Position numbers and translations under genes: made by a program
The notes under the pieces: model-generated
The model's input: the letters and a program-made list of their open reading frames with translations, nothing else
What the model was told of the DNA's origin: nothing
The model's database searches: none
Source of the DNA: Diploptera punctata
Taxonomy: Eukaryota > Arthropoda > Insecta > Blattodea > Blaberidae
DNA length: 64,000 nucleotides
Direction of reading: 5' to 3'
Assembly: GCA_030220185.1 (NCBI GenBank)
Contig: JASPKZ010007546.1
Location: 167,001 to 231,000, forward strand
In this document: piece after piece, positions 21,629 through 30,486 of the stretch
How positions within the stretch are numbered: position 1 is the stretch's first letter
How the letters are laid out: every line of letters begins with the position of its first letter

Positions 21629-22130
21629 GCATCAAAATAAGACTCGAGACACACAAAGGAACTACAGGAGGCACATAATGCTACAACTGCAAGGGCTTCG
21701 GGCATCTTGCTCAGTTCAGTTCTAGGACTGTGCGATGTGTCCGATTCGCTGGCAGACATAGGTTGGTCGACTGTAAGGCCACAACACCTACATGTGCCAA
21801 CTCTAACGGGCAGCAAGCTGCTAGTTACAGACAGTGTAACACCTATAAGAAATACCAATTCACGACCACAACCAGCACCTAAATTAAGGACACCAACACC
21901 TAAGACAAAAACATTAACACAGCAGACACCTACACCAACACCTAAAAGTAACTCTCAAGCGCCTGAAATGAATCCAACAAACTTTTCATCTCTACTAACA
22001 CCTACCGAAACAAACCTAAATCCTAACTCCAACTTAATTCAGGAACTTCCGATAATCCTAACCAAAATTCTCCAAAACGGAGAGTTACTACAAAAACAGT
22101 CACACTACTAAACATGGCTGTTACTCAAAT
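21629..22130 (+). pseudogene. Jockey-type LINE ORF1, zinc-knuckle part
   Basis: It continues the ORF1 interrupted at 16459. The reading starts 'IKIRLETHKGTTGGT', then three CCHC-type knuckles in series: 'CYNCKGFGHLAQFSS' (last Cys lost), 'CVRFAGRHRLVDC' (second Cys is Phe) and 'CANSNGQQAASYRQC' (second Cys is Ser). A Thr/Pro/Lys-rich stretch follows (within frame 21707-22111), ending 'PIILTKILQNGELLQKQ' before a stop. The triple knuckle followed by such a tail is typical of Jockey/I-type ORF1. Lost cysteines, stops and the 5.2-kb insertion make it dead. Confidence 0.7.
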
Positions 22131-22399
22131 ATAAATCAGCTGAGGACCACACATAAAGACACATTTTAATACTGAAAAACTTAAGCTTCATTCTCAGTAC
22201 AAGAACATCAAACATCAAGTAGAAGATCATTCTCCAAGTTCCAACACAACTTCAAAACACCTACATACAATCACATAAAAGAATGGGTAATGACCTCGAA
22301 AGGACAAAAACCGACACACAACACAAATAACACGAACGGATTGTTGAGGTGGTAGAAGACCGAGACGATGAAGGTGTTTACCTAGTCAGTCGTGTCCTG

Positions 22400-23260
22400 T
22401 TGTAGTATGGAATGATGCAACGGCTACTCTTCTAGGCCAATCTGGGAGTGTAGTTGGATGGTTACTTTCAAAGATTTGTCGGTCATTTGGAGCTCTAGGA
22501 AGGTTCTGAATGCTTCTCTTACTCTGAAGCGGATGTTCATAGCTGCTTTAGAGTAAGATATAATGTTCAATGATGTCTGAAAGATGTGAGTTCCTTTCTT
22601 GGCCAGCATATCTGCCATTTCATTCCCTGTAATACCACAATTGGATGGTATCCACTGCAGAGAAATATTATACCTGTTATATTGAGATTTCTGATGATCT
22701 GTCTACTGTCATATTCCTTTGTTAGTTGGAGATACAAGATAATTTGCTATTATAGATATGACTGTCTTAGAATCGTTTAAGATGACAGCATTCACAAACG
22801 ATTCGGATCTGTAGGTTAGTTGGCTCAGGACTGTGCATATAGCTCTAAACCCCGCCGTCAAATGACGTCTGATGTCTGCCAAGAGAGAGGCATGTGGAGA
22901 AGAGTTGGCAGTGCATTCTTGCTCCGGTATTTCCATTCTTATTTAATTGGGAACCATCTGTGTAGTAGACATGGAGCCATTTATCTATAGGGTATCGAAA
23001 ATGCAATGTCTTCAGAGCTGTAGTTCGAAATACCTCATCACAAACATCGTTTTTCTTGTATACTTCCAATAGGCCTAGGTTGTAATTTATGTGATGTAGT
23101 TCAAGGGGTTGTTAATGGGAGAAGTTCAGATCACTTCCAGGATACGTCTAATGCTTTCTCTTAATTAATGTTCTTTGTAGGAGACCTTCATGAGTTTTGA
23201 GCCTACGGTTATGATGTGTGCTTTTAGGAGGGTTATCAATTTCGGGCAAACATATTAGTT
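22400..23260 (-). pseudogene. LINE ORF2 C-terminus with RNase H domain
   Basis: Minus-strand frames 23069-22845, 22936-22709 and 22618-22424 form one RNase H domain. The first Asp is in 'YYTDGSQLN', the region 'FDGGVRAICTVLSQLTYRSE' should carry the catalytic Glu (here Gly), the next Asp is in 'ILNDSKTVISI', and the last is in 'MADMLAKKG' after a WIPSN.GI-like block. LINE RNase H removes RNA from the cDNA hybrid. Frame changes near 22850 and 22650, and the missing Glu, disable it. It is opposite in strand to the ORF1 at 21629 and so belongs to another element. Confidence 0.75.
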
Positions 23261-23296
23261 TTTTTATGTACTTTGAGTGCTGATTTAATAATGTCT

Positions 23297-23297
23297 G

Positions 23298-23332
<35 letters not shown>
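23297..23332. repeat. (TA)n microsatellite
   Basis: TA run at the edge of the following RTE-type module. Confidence 0.9.
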
Positions 23333-23333
<1 letters not shown>

Positions 23334-23334
<1 letters not shown>

Positions 23335-24150
23335 TAGCTAATACCCGGCGTGCGCTGCTCCTAAATAAATGTTAGTGTGTTTTAACCACCAGCTGTGCGC
23401 TATTATGGTTGCCCGGGAATCTGCTTATCCCAAACTTCTTGGTATCAACGAAAGACAAAAATTGATATTGTGAGTTATCTGTAGAAGATAAACATATGCT
23501 GTCGGGGACTTTTTGTAGAGTTGTTTGAGATATTCAATTCTGTGTACAATCATTTGGTGTATTTGTTATGGTTTAGGCAGCGTAAGCCATTTAAGCGTCA
23601 AAATAGGGACTTTATTTCACGTTTTTCACTACAAAGGGTGATTTTTAGGGGTGAAGGGGTTGAGTATTACAACCCTCTTATAGCCTATGTTCATCCCGGG
23701 AATCTCCTGAACATTTTTCAATCGGATGAACGGTATGGCAGAGCACGCTTGCCCGGGAATCTATTTATCCCGATCTTCTTGGCATCAATGAAAGACACAT
23801 ATGGTTATTGTGAGTTATCCTTAAAATATAAACATATGCTGTGGCGGACTTTTTTTTGTAGAGTTTTTGTGAAATATTCAATTCTTTGTACATTAATTTT
23901 GTGTGTTTGTTATGGTTTAGGCAGCGTAAGTCATTTAAACATCAAAATAGGAACTTTAATTTCACGTTTTTCAGTAAAAAGTGCTATTTTTAGGGGTTGA
24001 GTATTAACAACTCTCTTAGAGCCTATGTTCATCCCGGGAATCTCCTGAACATTTTGCAGAAAATCCCATCACAGTCGGAATAACGATATGGCTGCGCATA
24101 AAGTACGAACGAACTTACAAACATTCATTTTTATATATTAGATTATTGGT
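23334..24150 (+). repeat. RTE-type LINE module with 340-bp tandem duplication
   Basis: It starts 'CTAGCTAATACCCGGCGTGC'. Two units beginning GCCCGGGAATCT (23411 and 23751) repeat the same order of sequence, ending in 'TTCATCCCGGGAATCTCCTG'. The 159-codon frame across it is not a known protein and differs between the units. Confidence 0.65.
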
Positions 24151-24256
24151 ATATTGGAGTAGAGAGCTAATCGGAGTTGACTTTACAGCACCTGATATAA
24201 TTCTCATTGCTACTCAAAGTATGTTGTAAATCTTAATTTTTAATTTGGGGTCTACT

Positions 24257-24330
24257 TAGGCTCTAACGTAAATAAGTATTAGATGTATCTTTTTGGGGCT
24301 AAAGGCGGCCGTCACGCTGGGTATTTGGGA
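24257..24330 (+). repeat. SINE V1 fragment
   Basis: Contains 'AGGCTCTAACG' and 'GGGGCTAAAGGCGGCCGTCA', the central part of the V1 SINE seen at 61109. Confidence 0.6.
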
Positions 24331-24640
24331 ATAATAAATCGAATATTGAAACTTGCTCTTAATTTGAGGCTGTTGGAGCATTTTTTTTTTACTTCAGTGT
24401 TATATTGAGATGCTTCATTATATTTGGAATTAACGCGTACCGGCGTTTAAAAATTGGAATATATCAGTAAATCATGTACAATTGTACACTATACCTAATA
24501 CGTGAATTCATATGTAGGAGGTTATTTTTCTATAGGTGTGTATTTATGTGCATTGAGTGTTACGTTTAAATTAAGTATGAAAATATGATTTAGGAGGAAA
24601 TTGATCATGATAATGGAATTGAAACCAAGGATTTGCCTTG
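24331..24640. other. Non-coding, no assigned element
   Basis: Nothing recognised. Confidence 0.4.
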
Positions 24641-24735
24641 ATAACTGACGAAAAACAAGTTCTTGACCCTGGGATTTCAACTTGGGACCTCCGAGACACA
24701 AATTCTGAGCGACACGTTCGCTGCTAAAGCGTTGA
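24640..24735 (-). repeat. tRNA-like SINE head
   Basis: The minus strand has a tRNA-like order (GCAGCGAACGTGTCGCTCAG ... GGTCCCAAGTTGAAATCCC). Weak stems; probably a diverged SINE. Confidence 0.35.
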
Positions 24736-24774
24736 AAATATTCTCACTGAATTTAAGCGTTTAGGTTAAGTCTC

Positions 24775-25000
24775 ATTTATAATGGCCCGATATTGCTTAT
24801 TAACGAACTGTTATTTTTCATATCAAATGTGTATTCCGTTTTGTTGCGGATATCTCTTTGTTTATTTTATTTCAATTGCATATGCATGTACACAGTTTCG
24901 TTATGAAAAATAAAAAATTGCTTGGGCCAAAGTGATTTTTAAAATTTTGGTTGTTTACCCCCACCCCTATTCATCAATAAACGATCTTACACAACTTAAT
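24775..25000 (+). repeat. RTE-type LINE 3' module, degenerate
   Basis: Shares the order 'TATTTCAATT.CATAT', 'AGTTTCGTTATGAAAAA', then 'AGTGATTTTTAA' with 40840-41000. Confidence 0.45.
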
Positions 25001-25084
25001 TGATTTCTATATGAATATGGAATAAAGAGGGGTATGAAAAGTCATTGTTGAAAACCCATTATGTGACGTGAAAGAACAACATTA

Positions 25085-25214
25085 ACCAGAAATTGAGGGA
25101 AGTAAATTATGTCGGGATGTTTAAAAAAACTTTGGCTCAGGATAGAGATACATGGAGATCTTATGTCCGCACAGCCGTGAACTTATGGATTCAATGATCA
25201 CAGTGAGTTAGTTA

Positions 25215-25215
<1 letters not shown>
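25085..25215 (+). repeat. LINE family D 3' tail
   Basis: Matches the end of 54600-55290: 'GAGGGAAGTAAATTATG', 'TTGGCTCAGGATAGAGATAC' and the AGTTAGTTAATAGTA tail, then (AAT)n. Confidence 0.65.

Positions 25216-25291
<76 letters not shown>
25216..25291. repeat. (AAT)n microsatellite
   Basis: Long uninterrupted run between two LINE tails. Confidence 0.95.
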
Positions 25292-25292
<1 letters not shown>

Positions 25293-25640
25293 GATAATGG
25301 AATTCTACGAAAACAGAAGTAAAGCTCCAGTGGATACTATGGAGTGGATTGATGAAGTCAAAAAAGGACTTAAAATTGGCAAGCATTACTAAAGAAGATA
25401 TCCCAAACAGAGATATATTTAGAATTAAGGTCAATAAGTGGCAAGTTGACCAAGAGGACAAATCGAAGAAAAAATCTGGAACAACTTGGACAGATGATAG
25501 AAAACAAGCTCATAGCAAAGGAATGAAAGAAATTTGGGCTCAAAGGAAACGCCTCTAAGTACTTTGCGTAGTCCTACATGGGTTCATCCACAATCAAAAT
25601 AAAAATATTATTATTAATGTTATTGTTATTTATTATTATT
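25290..25640 (+). pseudogene. LINE family E 3' fragment, copy 1
   Basis: Encodes the last about 90 codons of a LINE ORF2: 'MEWIDEV', then 'SITKEDIPNRDIFRIKVNKW', 'GTTWTDDRKQAHSKGMKEIW' and the end 'AQRKRL' stop (25558). A 3' UTR 'TACTTTGCGTAGTCCTACAT' and an ATT tail follow. One extra base in the AAAAAA run near 25360 breaks the frame. It starts at the same base as the copy at 44365. Confidence 0.7.
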
Positions 25641-26120
25641 ATTATTATTAATTTGTTAAATGAAATTTTGCGACACACTGTATAACAATAAGTGCAGTTA
25701 AGCTTGAAAACACACTTGTGTCTGAAAGTGAATTGGGTCGCGTCCGGTTGGAAAGGTTTCGAGTCCGGGAAGAATGTGATCAGCCTAACGAACCGTGGCG
25801 GGGGTTCGAGGGAGAGGGGATTCGTTTAACGCCTTGAGGCTCCAAGATTCTTCCCCTTTTCTCAAGACTTTATACCCACAAGTCACATTGTCAATTCCAT
25901 CATTTAAAAAGAAAATTATCTCTCAGATCGGGATTTGAACCTGAGTCTCCAACTCCATGTTTAAATGTAAAAATAAAAATTAATTATAAAACTGTAGAAA
26001 GATTAATAGCAATTATGTAAACAAATATCACTCTGTGTTTCAGTTAAGGAAGGAACAATATCACTATTGCAGTACATCCTTGCCCAACTTTATTCCATCT
26101 CCTACAAATAGAATTACCTT
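25640..26120. other. Non-coding with a tRNA-like remnant
   Basis: Mostly unassigned. At 25915-25960 a T-arm-like 'CGGGATTTGAACCTGAG' on the plus strand suggests the head of a minus-strand SINE. Confidence 0.4.
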
Positions 26121-26127
26121 TTTTATA

Positions 26128-27255
26128 CAGAGTGATTCAAAAGTCTCTTGGCATTTTCCCCAAAACAATGTTTTATGCCAAACTTGTTATTACATATGGA
26201 AGGTAATGACTACTGGATGATAAACTCTGTACATTTCAATGTAGTGGCGCTCTAAGTCACGGCACAGACTCATCTTTCTTGCGTAGAGCGAAGCAATTTT
26301 GCCAGCATACTGGTGGATTGCAGTTACCGCTGCAGCTATTCGGTTTCTCAATTGCTGTAAGGTGTTGATCTTTACTTCATACACTTTGGACTTTACGAAA
26401 TCCAAAACAAAGAAATTTAGTGGTATAAGATCTGGAGAACGGGCCACCCAAATTCTCGGAGAACCCTACCGATTCACCTATCAGGGAAAACTTCGTTGAG
26501 ATGGTGCATCATCTTGCTGGAAAACAAAAGGATCTTGTATAGCTTTCTGTGCTAGCTGCGATTCCAGGTATTATTCTAACATGTCACGATAGTTACTTCC
26601 AGTTACTGTTGTTTCCGCAAACATGAACGGCCCGTAAATTTTTGTTATTATTTTTCCAGCCGCACATTTACTTTCGGTGTGTCTCTCTGAAACTCTTGTA
26701 TGGAGTTTGGCTGTTAGCCTGCCCAAATCCTAAATTATGCCTATTGACATGTCCACACGTGTGGAATGTTGCCTCACCATTGAACAACACATGTTCCATG
26801 AGGTCTTCATTTCAATGGCATTCAACAGGTCATCACACATAGCTTGTCGAGCTATATAGTCTTGCGCATTATCTGGATGTGAGAAAGGCGTTTGTTCAGT
26901 TTGAAGCGCAAAGTACGCCATACACTGCTTTGGGACATACCCAACTCTCTGCTGAGACTTCTGGTTGATGCACCGGGACTTCGTGAGACGGCCCAGCCTC
27001 CCTCTACGTGCCTCATCAGCAACGAATCCCGCCCGTTTGATTTTCAGTACCAGATCTCTAATAGATTGCCTGCTAGGACCTGGTTTTCTGAACTTTCTAG
27101 TGAATTCTTCTTGGACCTGCCTGTACGCCAATCCTCGTATACAAGTAAAAACGACAGCTAATCTTTCCTCTATTCTTAACATAATTTTAAATTCCTTTAA
27201 CAAAAATACATATATTAAGGATATGAGGAAAATTTCAAGAGACTTTTGAATAACC

Positions 27256-27258
<3 letters not shown>
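26128..27258 (-). mobile_element. Mariner-like element C, dead but with intact ends
   Basis: Ends match as inverted repeats over about 30 bp ('TATTCAAAAGTCTCTTG' type). TA flanks both ends, the right one inside a TA microsatellite. Length 1131 bp. The transposase runs on the minus strand and is broken. Confidence 0.8.
26190..27203 (-). pseudogene. Tc1/mariner-type transposase of element C
   Basis: N-terminal frame 27203-26730: an HTH-like part with 'LAYRQVQEEFTRKFRKPGPS' then 'RQSIRDLVLKI', as in DUF4817-containing insect transposases. The C-terminal frame 26447-26190 carries 'SPDLIPLNFFVLDFVKSKVY'. The first catalytic position reads 'FNGEATFH' instead of the usual F-x-DEATF, and the third reads PLN instead of PLD. 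The middle Asp, in an 'FQQDDAPS' block near 26500, is kept. Two of three catalytic residues and the frame are lost. Confidence 0.75.

Positions 27259-27288
<30 letters not shown>
27259..27288. repeat. (TA)n microsatellite
   Basis: TA run that served as target for element C. Confidence 0.85.
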
Positions 27289-27289
<1 letters not shown>

Positions 27290-27290
<1 letters not shown>

Positions 27291-27592
27291 GACTGCGTAT
27301 GTTTGTGATTTAAACCACTAAATCGAACTTCATGAAAATGTGTATATACAGGTTTTCAGGTACAGTGAGTGTTTAGCTGCTGTCAAATATGCTCTAAATC
27401 CATGAGGTATGGAAGTTAATCTGATACAATTTTTAGAAATCGCTCTAGCGGTCTCAGGCTCCGAAAATGAAGTATAAAGATCCAATATCCTTATGATTAG
27501 TTGAGAATAACCATCGTTTCAAGTAGTAGAATGACTGAGATTAAGGTGAAAGATTGTAAATCTTTTAAGGAGGTAGAACTCTTCTACTAAAG
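27290..27592 (-). repeat. RTE-type LINE module, minus, left half
   Basis: Begins like 61670 ('CTGCGTATGTTTGTGATTTA', 'CTTCATGAAAATGTGTA', 'CAGGTTTTCAG'). It is cut by the tRNA retroposon and continues at 28081. Confidence 0.6.
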
Positions 27593-27604
27593 TTCTATAT
27601 TCAA
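27593..27604. repeat. Target-site duplication, left
   Basis: TCTATATTCAAT here and at 28069-28080. Confidence 0.75.
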
Positions 27605-27668
27605 TTTTTATTATTGATTTCGTACATCTCAATGATGGATAAATCATATTTGAAGAGAAAAATTATAC

Positions 27669-27741
27669 GCTCAGACCGGGACTTGAACCCGGGACCCTTG
27701 GTTCTCTAGACCAAGTGCTCTACCAACTGAGCTACCTGAGC
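27669..27741 (-). tRNA. tRNA-like sequence E (AGA loop)
   Basis: 73 nt with a fully paired 7-bp acceptor stem (GCTCAGG/TCTGAGC, one G-T), a normal D-arm and a T-arm with CCGGG/CCCGG stem. The anticodon arm is 19 nt (CTTGGT/ACCAAG) with loop CTAGAGA. AGA would read Ser, but there is no long variable arm. A T-run ('AATTTTTC') follows. Confidence 0.65.
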
Positions 27742-27971
27742 AAGTACCGATCTAAACGCAAATCTTTCTCTATATACATTGTAATTCCCATCCACCAAAT
27801 GCTGTGAAGCCATGCTTCTATCTTGCAAATGACGGCTCCTTTATTAAGAAGACATATTTGGGAATTATACATTACAGCCAGTACGGCTTTTTCCAAGTAA
27901 ATGCTTCACAGCATTTGGTGGATGGGAATTACAATGTATATAGAGAAAGATTTGCGTTTAGATCGGTACTT

Positions 27972-28044
27972 GCTCAGGTAGCTCAGTTGGTAGAGCACTT
28001 GGTCTAGAGAACCAAGGGTCCCGGGTTCAAGTCCCGGTCTGAGC
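27972..28044 (+). tRNA. tRNA-like sequence F (AGA loop)
   Basis: Exact mirror of E over the tRNA part. It is followed by 'GTATAATTTTTG', again a Pol III-type stop. The two copies have kept every stem, which would be unexpected if they had decayed separately. Confidence 0.65.
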
Positions 28045-28068
28045 GTATAATTTTTGTCTTCAAATATA

Positions 28069-28080
28069 TCTATATTCAAT
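28069..28080. repeat. Target-site duplication, right
   Basis: Second copy of TCTATATTCAAT. Confidence 0.75.
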
Positions 28081-28260
28081 GTTTCATGAAGAAACTCAAT
28101 ACATGTTATTAGAATAAACCGATGTAATCATTATCGAAAAATCAGTAAATCCGACGAATACAAGGAGTGGATTGAAAATTGACTCTAGCAACCGCCACGT
28201 TTGGTTCGTCGCCATGTTTGGTTCGTCGCAATATACCATAACAATTTAATAACCCTCAAA
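28081..28260 (-). repeat. RTE-type LINE module, minus, right half
   Basis: Continues 27290-27592; 'GAAACTCAATACATGTTATTA' parallels the sequence near 61862 and the 'TCGTCGCAATATACC' block parallels 61996. Confidence 0.55.
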
Positions 28261-28398
28261 TTGCTAATGTATCAGATAATATACCCGGTACATTAGTTTG
28301 TTTAAACCGCATAACTCATATTTATGAAAATTTATAAACGTCAATTAAATATACTTAAAATCTATCTTATTTTCAGATGTACGAGGTATCTAAAAAAA

Positions 28399-28926
28399 AA
28401 CTGAGCAACAAAAAATAAACTTTTTTTTTGTCTCAGATAAAAATGTGATTCTGATAGTATTTTTCTCCTGAATTCAAATATGATATCGGTTTTTTTATCA
28501 AGCAAGGTGTCCGAGAGACAGGATTTAAGATTTTAAAACACTTTAATATTTTCTACATTCGTAACTACACAATATTCGAATATTCGGACTCACCTAGAAA
28601 GTAAGAAATGACGATTATCTGCTATATTTCTCCTGTGGAGCATACCTCTTGATGGTCCAACAATAATCGGCCAGCATATTAGGATTACATTTGCCTTGAT
28701 ATCTCTTTTCCATAACTGAAATTTCCGTGCTCATCGCTCACTGCGCCAATATACTAAATGGACGAAAAAACGTTTATTAAAAATAATCATTTAAATCCAT
28801 TAACTGAAAATTAAATAAAAAGCTGTGGGGGATGGAGAAATTCCGAATATATATTTGAAAACACGACAAATAACTGCATAAGTAAAACTATTGGTAGTCA
28901 TGAGATAAAAATCATGTTGACCAGTG
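28399..28926 (-). mobile_element. CACTG-ended short element (YQG), copy 1
   Basis: 528 bp with short inverted ends (ACTGAGCAAC / CACTGGTCAAC). The minus strand encodes the end of a protein: 'EKRYQGKCNPNMLADYCWTI', then K, with a stop in place of Lys before SSFLTF and the final stop. The same end occurs at 45487-46016, and a longer copy of the protein at 51822-52770. A 3' non-coding part of about 200 bp is conserved. Probably a deleted, non-autonomous DNA transposon. Confidence 0.7.
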
Positions 28927-28981
28927 TAATTACGATATAAATTTATAATTTTTTTTTTCTATTGCTCTACTAAATTACACC

Positions 28982-30469
28982 TTGATAAGGAATGACAGAG
29001 CAGGCAAAAATGCAGGTGGTATGGCGATGTATATATGTTCCGATCTTCAGCCGAAAATTGTATCCCATTCGCCTAGTGAATACTCGTCTCGATTCGAATA
29101 CCTATATATAGAAATTAGAACAAAAATGCAAAAATGTTTATTAGGAGTAGTTTATAAGCCCCCAAATGTCGATCACCTGCATGACATTGAAACAGTTCTC
29201 CATAATCTGATACCATCTTATGAACATATAATTGTACTTGGAGACTTCAACACTAACCTACTAGCCACTAATTCTTATAACACTATACAAGTACAGACAA
29301 TGTTCCAGTCCTGCAATATGACAGTACTGCCTTCAGAACCAACCCATCATACTAGGTATTCTGACACACTACTAGACTTAATTATAACAAATAATCCTCA
29401 AAAAGTTATAATTAGTGGACAGATAGAAGCTCCAGGCATCTCTGCACATGACGTAATATACACTGAATATTCACTCCTTTGGCCTAAACGTAGACCTAGA
29501 CTTGTAACATACAGAGACTTGAAACATATAAATAACGCTCAATTAATTGATGACGCTGCAAAACTACCTTGGAACAACATGTGGGCACTTAGGACTGTAG
29601 ACGAGAAAGTTGAAAATTTTAATGACATGATTTTACAATTGTACGACAAACACGCACCTATCAAGACTAGACGTATAAACAGACCACCTGCACCCTGGAT
29701 GTCTGATAATATCCGCTTGCTTATGACTGAGAGAGACGTAGCATTCAGGAAATACAGGAGGAACAAAGAACTGACAGACTTACAGACATACAAACATCTG
29801 AGGAATAAAGTCAACCAGACTATAAGGAATGCAAAACTAAGATATGCCCATACTATTATTACACAATCTATGTCCAACTCAGCTGACATGTGGAAAAATT
29901 TAAAATCAATAGGCCTCTGTCAAAATAAACTACAGGTAGAAACAGCTGACCTACCACTAGATGAGTTGAATGACCATTTTACCCGCCTCCCTTCTGACAA
30001 CACCTCACAACACAAACAACAGACAATAGATGAACTAATGTCATATTCCCAACCTACCCGAGACAAATTCTTTTTTTCCTATATCTCACCTGATGACGCC
30101 AAAAGAGCAGTATTACGTATTAAATCTAAAGCACAAGGAATAGACAATATAACAATAACTCTCCTGCAAAAAATAATAGACATTATTCTCCCAACAATAA
30201 CCCACATTTTTAATGCCTCTATAATGACCGGGACTTATCCCAGACTCTGGAAAATGGCTCTAGTTCGTCCTACACCGAAATCAAACACTCCCACAACACT
30301 CGATGATTATAGACCAATTAGTATTCTTCCCTGTTTATCTAAAGCACTGGAACACATAATACACTCACAGTTAACAGACTACTACTCACCACACACGACT
30401 TACTTGATGAACATCAGTCTGGTTTTAGAACAGGACATCACACAAGTACTGCACTACTTGACATTGTAG
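28982..30469 (+). CDS. LINE ORF2, endonuclease and start of RT
   Basis: 495 codons. The first residues correspond to the middle of an APE-type endonuclease, so the start codon is internal and not native (LIR before the Met is in frame). Visible motifs: 'GGMAMYI' (11-18), 'GVVYKPP' (55-61), 'VLGDFNTNLL' (85-94), 'LLDLIITN' (about 127-134) and a degenerate S-x-H-D (about 150). RT starts with 'LVRPTPKS' and 'LDDYRPISILPCLSKALEHI' (about 440-460). The last about 25 residues are out of frame, caused by a single-base change near 30390; the true frame continues in the next ORF. The missing first endonuclease motifs mean it cannot cut DNA. Confidence 0.85.
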   Translation: MIRNDRAGKNAGGMAMYICSDLQPKIVSHSPSEYSSRFEYLYIEIRTKMQKCLLGVVYKPPNVDHLHDIETVLHNLIPSYEHIIVLGDFNTNLLATNSYNTIQVQTMFQSCNMTVLPSEPTHHTRYSDTLLDLIITNNPQKVIISGQIEAPGISAHDVIYTEYSLLWPKRRPRLVTYRDLKHINNAQLIDDAAKLPWNNMWALRTVDEKVENFNDMILQLYDKHAPIKTRRINRPPAPWMSDNIRLLMTERDVAFRKYRRNKELTDLQTYKHLRNKVNQTIRNAKLRYAHTIITQSMSNSADMWKNLKSIGLCQNKLQVETADLPLDELNDHFTRLPSDNTSQHKQQTIDELMSYSQPTRDKFFFSYISPDDAKRAVLRIKSKAQGIDNITITLLQKIIDIILPTITHIFNASIMTGTYPRLWKMALVRPTPKSNTPTTLDDYRPISILPCLSKALEHIIHSQLTDYYSPHTTYLMNISLVLEQDITQVLHYLTL

Positions 30470-30486
30470 AGGACATAAGAGACTCA

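Larger units (their letters stand above)
27605..28068 (-). mobile_element. Simple tRNA-bearing inverted retroposon
   Basis: 464 bp, flanked by a 12-bp direct repeat. Inverted arms of 165 bp (27646-27810 and 27903-28067) each contain a full tRNA-like sequence, separated by a 92-bp centre. The minus strand is the sense direction: antisense tRNA, centre, sense tRNA, T-run, then a tail ending 'AATAATAAAAATTG'. Arm order, centre and tail match the compound element at 16664, but the tRNA sequence differs (AGA instead of GGA loop). It is inserted in an RTE-type module whose other half resumes at 28081. Confidence 0.8.

Noticed and set aside
23521..24000. 159-codon open frame as a gene
   Set aside because: It spans two units of a non-coding tandem duplication; the units do not keep the same reading.
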